Below are positions 5,892 to 8,944 of a DNA stretch of 8,944 nt, piece by piece. This DNA is from Myxococcales bacterium (lineage in GTDB: Bacteria; Myxococcota_A; UBA9160; JALSIO01). Location of the stretch: the NCBI GenBank assembly GCA_026989995.1, contig JALSIO010000774.1, positions 1 through 8,944 of the forward strand, read 5' to 3'. The position numbers were made by a program, and so were the translations under genes. How positions within the stretch are numbered: the stretch's first letter is position 1; the number at the start of each line of letters is the position of its first letter. The notes under the pieces were generated by a model. That model did no database searches and had not been told where the DNA came from. It saw only the letters and a list, made by a program, of their open reading frames with translations.

Positions 5892-6419
5892 ATGTTGCAG
5901 ATCGATCCCGGCGTGCGGCAGCGGATGGAGGTGGTGCGCGGGGACATCACGAGGCTCACGGTGGATGCCATCGTCAACGCCGCCAACCAGTCCCTGCTCG
6001 GCGGGGGCGGGGTGGACGGGGCCATCCACCGGGCGGCCGGGCCGGAGCTCCTCGAGGAATGCCGCAAGCTCGGGGGCTGCCCGACGGGCGAGGCGCGCAT
6101 CACCGGGGGCTACCGGCTTCCGGCCCGCTACGTGATCCACGCGGTGGGACCCCGCTACCGCGACGGGCGCCACGGCGAGCCCGAGCTCCTGGCCTCGGCC
6201 TACCGGAACTCCCTCCAGCTCGCCGAGGCGAACGGCGCGGAGACGATCGCCTTCCCCTGCATCAGCACGGGTGTGTACGGCTATCCGGCACGGGACGCGG
6301 CGGAGATCGCGATCGGCACGGCGGCCGAGTGGCTGAGGGAGCACGAGCTCCCCCGGAAGGTGGTCTTCTGCGTCTTCGGTGAGCGCGACGAGGCGATCTA
6401 CCGGGAGCTCCTCGGCTAG
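5892..6419 (+). CDS. Macrodomain O-acetyl-ADP-ribose deacetylase (YmdB-type)
   Basis: A 175-residue cytoplasmic macrodomain protein that should bind ADP-ribose and hydrolyse O-acetyl-ADP-ribose or remove ADP-ribose from acidic residues. In order: [19 protein letters not shown] (14-32), with the adenine-binding D18-I19 and N32; [15 protein letters not shown] (37-51), with catalytic D42; [16 protein letters not shown] (63-78); IHAVGP (82-87); and the phosphate-loop ISTGVYGYP (124-132). The N32/D42 spacing equals that of N25/D35 in E. coli YmdB, and the whole chain aligns with it apart from a slightly longer N-terminus. It starts at ATG 5892; M12 is a less likely alternative start. It is preceded by 238 bp without a supported gene and followed 35 bp later by a broken dehydrogenase. 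No ADP-ribosyltransferase or sirtuin partner is nearby, so a housekeeping signalling or repair role is the simplest reading. Confidence 0.94.
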   Translation: MLQIDPGVRQRMEVVRGDITRLTVDAIVNAANQSLLGGGGVDGAIHRAAGPELLEECRKLGGCPTGEARITGGYRLPARYVIHAVGPRYRDGRHGEPELLASAYRNSLQLAEANGAETIAFPCISTGVYGYPARDAAEIAIGTAAEWLREHELPRKVVFCVFGERDEAIYRELLG

Positions 6420-6454
6420 GTCCGGTGGCTCGAGGGGTTGTCGACTCGGGCGGC

Positions 6455-7178
6455 CTGCGGGGAAGGACGGCTGTCGGGAAGGTCCGTTCAGCCGCAGAGG
6501 AAAACCCGAGGTCGGCTTCCTGGCAACGCGAAGCTGATGCAGACAGGCGCGGGGGTCGTTCGGCTCCGGACACCGGAGCCGACGGGGGGTGAGGGATCTC
6601 GAAACCATGGCGGGGCGCCTCGTGGAGGAGGCCGTCCGGCACCTCGGGCACATCCACGTGCTGGTGAACAACGTCGGCATGGGATCCGTGGGCGGGCCGG
6701 CGGAGACCCCCTCGAGGAGTGGCGGCGGGTCTTCGACACGAATCTCACGGGGATGTTCCTCACCTGCAAGGCGGTGCTTCCGCACATGGAGCGCGCGGGC
6801 TCCGGGGCGGATCGTCAACATCTCGTCGATCGCGGCGATCCGGTTCGCGCCCGACCCGATGGTGGCCTACCACGCGTCGAAGGGGGGATGAACGCCTTCA
6901 CGAAGGGCGCTCGCGATGCAGTACGCGCGGCGGGGCGTGCGGGTGAACGCGATCATGCGGGGCTGCTCGAGACGCCGATGGCGATGGAGGGTCTCTCTCG
7001 CGCGCTCGGCATCTCCTACGAGGAGCCGAAGCGACGCCGGGATCGCGCGGTTCCGATGGGACACATGGGCGAGGCGCTCGATGGGGCCCGCGCCGCCCTC
7101 TTCCTCACCTCGGAGGAGTCGAGGTACGTGACCGGCGCGGTCCTGCCCGTGGACGGCGGCCTCTCGTTCAAGGGCTGA
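6455..7178 (+). pseudogene. Short-chain dehydrogenase/reductase (SDR), multiply frameshifted and N-terminally degraded
   Basis: A former NAD(P)-dependent SDR. From 6589 the reading is clear if five single-base slips are corrected: VRDLETM and VLVNNVG (normally NNAG), then EEWRRVFDTNLTGMF, GRIVNISS with the catalytic Ser, the active-site YHASK, MQYARRGVRVNAI, and the C-terminal YVTGAVLPVDGG. The frame changes at the C-run 6707-6711 (one C short), the G-run 6804-6807 (one extra), 6882-6887 (one short), 6905-6907 (one extra) and near 6958 (one C short). Upstream, weaker matches remain: LRGRTAV at 6455-6475, EVGFLATRS at 6508-6534 and a GGRSAP segment near 6551-6568. The glycine-rich TGxxxGIG cofactor loop is not found, and this stretch is too short to hold it. 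No intact protein can be made as written. Catalytic residues survive, so inactivation is recent or the sequence contains local errors. Confidence 0.82.
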
Positions 7179-7531
7179 CGGCGGGATCCCGGCCCCCCGC
7201 ATCGTCCTCTACCCGCTCGGATCCGCGCCTCGCGCGGGGACCCCCTGCGTGCGTCTCCCCGGGAGGTGCGCCCCATCCGTGCAGATGCCGGCCGCCGCCC
7301 GAGGCCCCGGTGCGCGGCCGGAAGTGCACCGGGCGGGAGGTCTTCGCGCAGCGGGTGGGCAGGAGACGCCCGCCCGGGCGGCTCAGGGGGCCCCGGCCGG
7401 CCTGCGGGTGCGGACTTGCACCGGACCTTCCGCAACCGCGACGCGGCCTGGTGGGTTCGGCGCCTCGAAGGCCTCGGGACGGGCGGGCGGATGCCCGCGG
7501 CGGCTCGGGGACGCAGAGAGGAGGAGCTGAC
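7179..7531. other. 353-bp stretch without a supported gene
   Basis: GC-rich DNA between the broken dehydrogenase and the secreted-protein gene. It holds a perfect 8-bp inverted repeat (CCGGCCGC 7288-7295, GCGGCCGG 7314-7321) with an 18-nt loop, two short palindromes (7182-7191 and 7370-7381) and the AGGAGG ribosome-binding site at 7519-7524. All three frames have open stretches, but the translations are Arg/Gly/Pro-rich and unlike any family I know. One short plus-strand segment (7413-7478) reads RTFRNRDAAWWVRRLEG, faintly like the end of a CoA-transferase family III protein, but nothing around it supports a gene. The promoter of the downstream gene should lie here; no clear boxes are seen. 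Confidence 0.5.
7519..7524 (+). promoter_or_regulatory. Consensus Shine-Dalgarno AGGAGG before the secreted-protein gene
   Basis: A perfect AGGAGG with a 7-nt spacer to ATG 7532. It is the best ribosome-binding site in the window and fixes the start, although the open frame extends upstream to about 7310. Confidence 0.75.
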
Positions 7532-8620
7532 ATGGAGCTCCGTCGGACTGCATTGCGGGGGAAGGGGGAGGTCGGCCCCACCTGGTCCCGATCCCAGAGG
7601 GTGCTCCCCGCGCTCGCGGCGAGCGCGGCCCTGCTCGCGGCGACTGCATCCGGTGCGTCGGACGTCCTGATTGCCATCCACGCCGACCCCTGCCCGGCGG
7701 TGGGCTGCGACTGGAATCGCCTGGAGCAGGCCGTGGATGCGGCGGCGGCGCGGGGTCACCGGCTCACCCTGATGTTCAGCCGCGACTGGATGCAGGAGGC
7801 CCTCGACGACTATGACCGGCGGGCGGGACTCTGTACCGCGACGGACGGCTGCCTCGTGGCTCGGATCGCGGCACTGGTTGCAAGGGGTCACCAGATCTCC
7901 TTTCACCATCACGACTGCACCCACGCCTTCGCAGACGGGACCATGGATCCGTACCTCGCTTCCATGAACGCGGCGGGAGCGGAGTTCTGTGAGGCCGGAG
8001 CGGGCTTTTCGCCCACCGAGGACGTGGACCTCGCCTACCAGAAGGTGCAGGCGGTGAGCTTCCTGGTGGATCTCATCCTGGGCCCGGCCCGGCCCCCGGA
8101 CACCTTCCCGGATGTCGCCTCCCACGGCCCGAACCAGCCGTGGAACGGTGGAAGCCTCAACCTCGAGGCCTTCGAGTGGCAGCCGGCCAACCGCTTCGCG
8201 ACCAACTCGGTGGACGACAGCCCCTTCGGCGCGGGAGGGCATGCCTTCCTGATGGCGGCCACCTGCTCGACCCCGGTCGGCGATGGGACCGCGACCTGGT
8301 CCGTGCCCCAGCTCGGGCACCGGCAGCTCGAGACTGGCTCCTCGCTTCACGGCACCTACGGGCTCGCCGACCTGGCCGACGAGGTAGATGCGCTCTTCCA
8401 CGGCCCCCTGGTGGGCTCGGAGGCGCACATCGGGGTCGTCTTCCACGTGGTCGAGTACGAGCGCAGCCCGCGCCTCTGCAGTCCGCCGAGCCTTCCCGGC
8501 ATGAGCTGCGCGGACTACATCGACCGCGTCTTCGATCTGCTGGCCACGCGCGCCGCACCCGCGCGCACCGCGTCGGCCATCCTGGGCGACGCCGTTCGCG
8601 CCGGGCTCGTCTGTCCCTAG
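7532..8620 (+). CDS. Secreted Cys/His-rich protein of unknown family, possibly polysaccharide-deacetylase-like
   Basis: A 362-residue protein that I cannot place in a named family. The N-terminus has basic residues, then an alanine/leucine-rich core (about 25-39) and ASG-AS at 39-43, a plausible signal peptidase I site, so export is likely. The mature part holds ten cysteines (54, 59, 101, 107, 129, 153, 245, 316, 326, 361), an even number with two close pairs, suggesting disulfides. Strand-helix units such as DVLIAIHADP (44-53), ARGHRLTLMFSRDW (73-86) and ALVARGHQISFHHHDCTH (114-131) recall the beta/alpha barrel of NodB-type deacetylases, where GHE-I-x-x-H-x3-H binds metal. Here H127 and H131 have the H-x3-H spacing, but two residues further from GH than usual. 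A later PDVASHGPNQPWN (193-205) and VVFHVVEY (302-309) could add ligands. Deacetylase-like fold is a hypothesis only. It is convergent with the TetR gene, and the two stop codons overlap. Confidence 0.8.
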   Translation: MELRRTALRGKGEVGPTWSRSQRVLPALAASAALLAATASGASDVLIAIHADPCPAVGCDWNRLEQAVDAAAARGHRLTLMFSRDWMQEALDDYDRRAGLCTATDGCLVARIAALVARGHQISFHHHDCTHAFADGTMDPYLASMNAAGAEFCEAGAGFSPTEDVDLAYQKVQAVSFLVDLILGPARPPDTFPDVASHGPNQPWNGGSLNLEAFEWQPANRFATNSVDDSPFGAGGHAFLMAATCSTPVGDGTATWSVPQLGHRQLETGSSLHGTYGLADLADEVDALFHGPLVGSEAHIGVVFHVVEYERSPRLCSPPSLPGMSCADYIDRVFDLLATRAAPARTASAILGDAVRAGLVCP

Positions 8621-8944
8621 CTCTCGCGGGCGTTCCGGAGCGCGGGGCGGGCCGGTGGCGAGGCCCGCCCCGCCTCCATGCCCCGGACGAAGAGGTCCAC
8701 GTAGCGGTCGAGCAGCGGCCCCTCGGGATCCTCGCGGAAGACGCCCTTGTTCTCCGCCATCTGGAAGATGCCGTTCAGACCGGCCCAGAAGAGCACGGCT
8801 GTCTCGCGGGGGTCGAGCTCCCGGAAGGCGCCGGACTCGACGGCGGCGGCGATCACCCGGGTGACGACGCCGATCGCATGGCGGGTGCCGAGATACACGG
8901 AGGTGACGGTCTCGCGGGTGGCGGGGTCGTCGGTGGGAAGTGCC
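8617..8944 (-). CDS. TetR-family transcriptional regulator, C-terminal part, 5' end outside window
   Basis: The minus-strand frame runs without a stop from TAG at 8619-8617 to the right edge, giving about 108 codons of the C-terminal ligand-binding/dimerisation domain. The helix-turn-helix half lies beyond the window. Typical features are IAAAVESGAFRELDPRETAV, then LFWAGLNGIFQMAEN and, near the end, LLDRYVDLFVRGMEAG, the last helices of TetR_C domains. A GTG at 8898 could be mistaken for a start but lies mid-domain with the frame open upstream. TetR proteins repress nearby genes in response to a small ligand. The target is not visible here, and the gene is convergent to the secreted-protein gene, so it need not regulate that. 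The last 15 or so residues are Arg/Ala/Pro-rich and probably unstructured. Confidence 0.8.
   Translation of the reverse strand, partial: ALPTDDPATRETVTSVYLGTRHAIGVVTRVIAAAVESGAFRELDPRETAVLFWAGLNGIFQMAENKGVFREDPEGPLLDRYVDLFVRGMEAGRASPPARPALRNARES

Noticed and set aside
5222..6103. Minus-strand extension of the amidohydrolase frame by about 294 codons
   Set aside because: It is antisense to the cupin and part of the macrodomain gene and lacks family similarity. The signal-like N-terminus after ATG 5221 marks the real start.
6438..7178. Single intact 246-codon gene in one frame across the SDR region
   Set aside because: The frame is open throughout, but SDR motifs appear in it only in pieces. 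The intervening parts are nonsense, with the true motifs in another frame.
7288..7321. 8-bp inverted repeat with an 18-nt loop as a terminator or attachment site
   Set aside because: No T-tract, a long loop, more than 100 bp from the preceding stop and no second copy. Chance is likely in GC-rich DNA.
1..8944. CRISPR array, tRNA/rRNA, insertion sequence or tandem repeats
   Set aside because: No regularly spaced repeats, no cloverleaf-like sequence, no transposase motifs and no flanking terminal inverted repeats were seen on reading both strands.

Overview
This is a very GC-rich bacterial window. By eye I put it near 70 percent GC, with almost every codon ending in G or C. The gene mix is a bacterial-type ProRS, a PuuD-like membrane protein, a lipoprotein cytochrome c, a DUF2236/MpaB-family protein, a lipoprotein amidohydrolase, a TetR regulator and an unclassified Cys-rich secreted protein. 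That suggests a Gram-negative soil or environmental bacterium of the former Deltaproteobacteria type (Myxococcota, Binatota or similar). This placement is inference from gene style only. No plasmid, phage, transposon, CRISPR or RNA gene is visible.

Layout, left to right. (1) 1-651: the last 216 codons of prolyl-tRNA synthetase (proS), running in from the left edge. (2) 760-1470: a six-helix membrane protein matching the urate oxidase N-terminal/PuuD membrane domain but lacking its usual cytochrome c tail. A separate lipoprotein cytochrome c lies convergent to it, 13 bp away, on the minus strand (1484-1939). (3) 1983-2516 and 2527-3558 (plus): a CDP-alcohol phosphatidyltransferase followed 10 bp later by a DUF2236 oxygenase-like protein. 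(4) 3449-5221 (minus): a metal-dependent amidohydrolase of the YtcJ type with a lipoprotein-like N-terminus. It overlaps the DUF2236 gene tail-to-tail by 110 bp. (5) 5363-5653 (plus): a small single-domain cupin, divergent from the amidohydrolase. (6) 5892-6419 (plus): a macrodomain O-acetyl-ADP-ribose deacetylase (YmdB type). (7) 6455-7178 (plus): a broken short-chain dehydrogenase, with a degraded N-terminus and five single-base frameshifts, each next to a G or C run. (8) 7179-7531: no supportable gene. (9) 7532-8620 (plus): a secreted Cys- and His-rich protein of unknown family, possibly polysaccharide-deacetylase-like in fold. (10) 8617-8944 (minus): the C-terminal part of a TetR-family regulator leaving the window at the right edge. 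Its stop codon interlocks with that of the preceding gene.

The genes do not form one obvious pathway. The most meaningful pairings are the PuuD-like membrane domain with the cytochrome c (together resembling a split PuuD redox module), and the phosphatidyltransferase with the DUF2236 protein (probably one transcript). The rest reads as ordinary chromosomal housekeeping and accessory genes. I see no convincing new defence or mobile system. The best leads are the split PuuD arrangement, the unclassified secreted protein at 7532-8620, and the shattered dehydrogenase.
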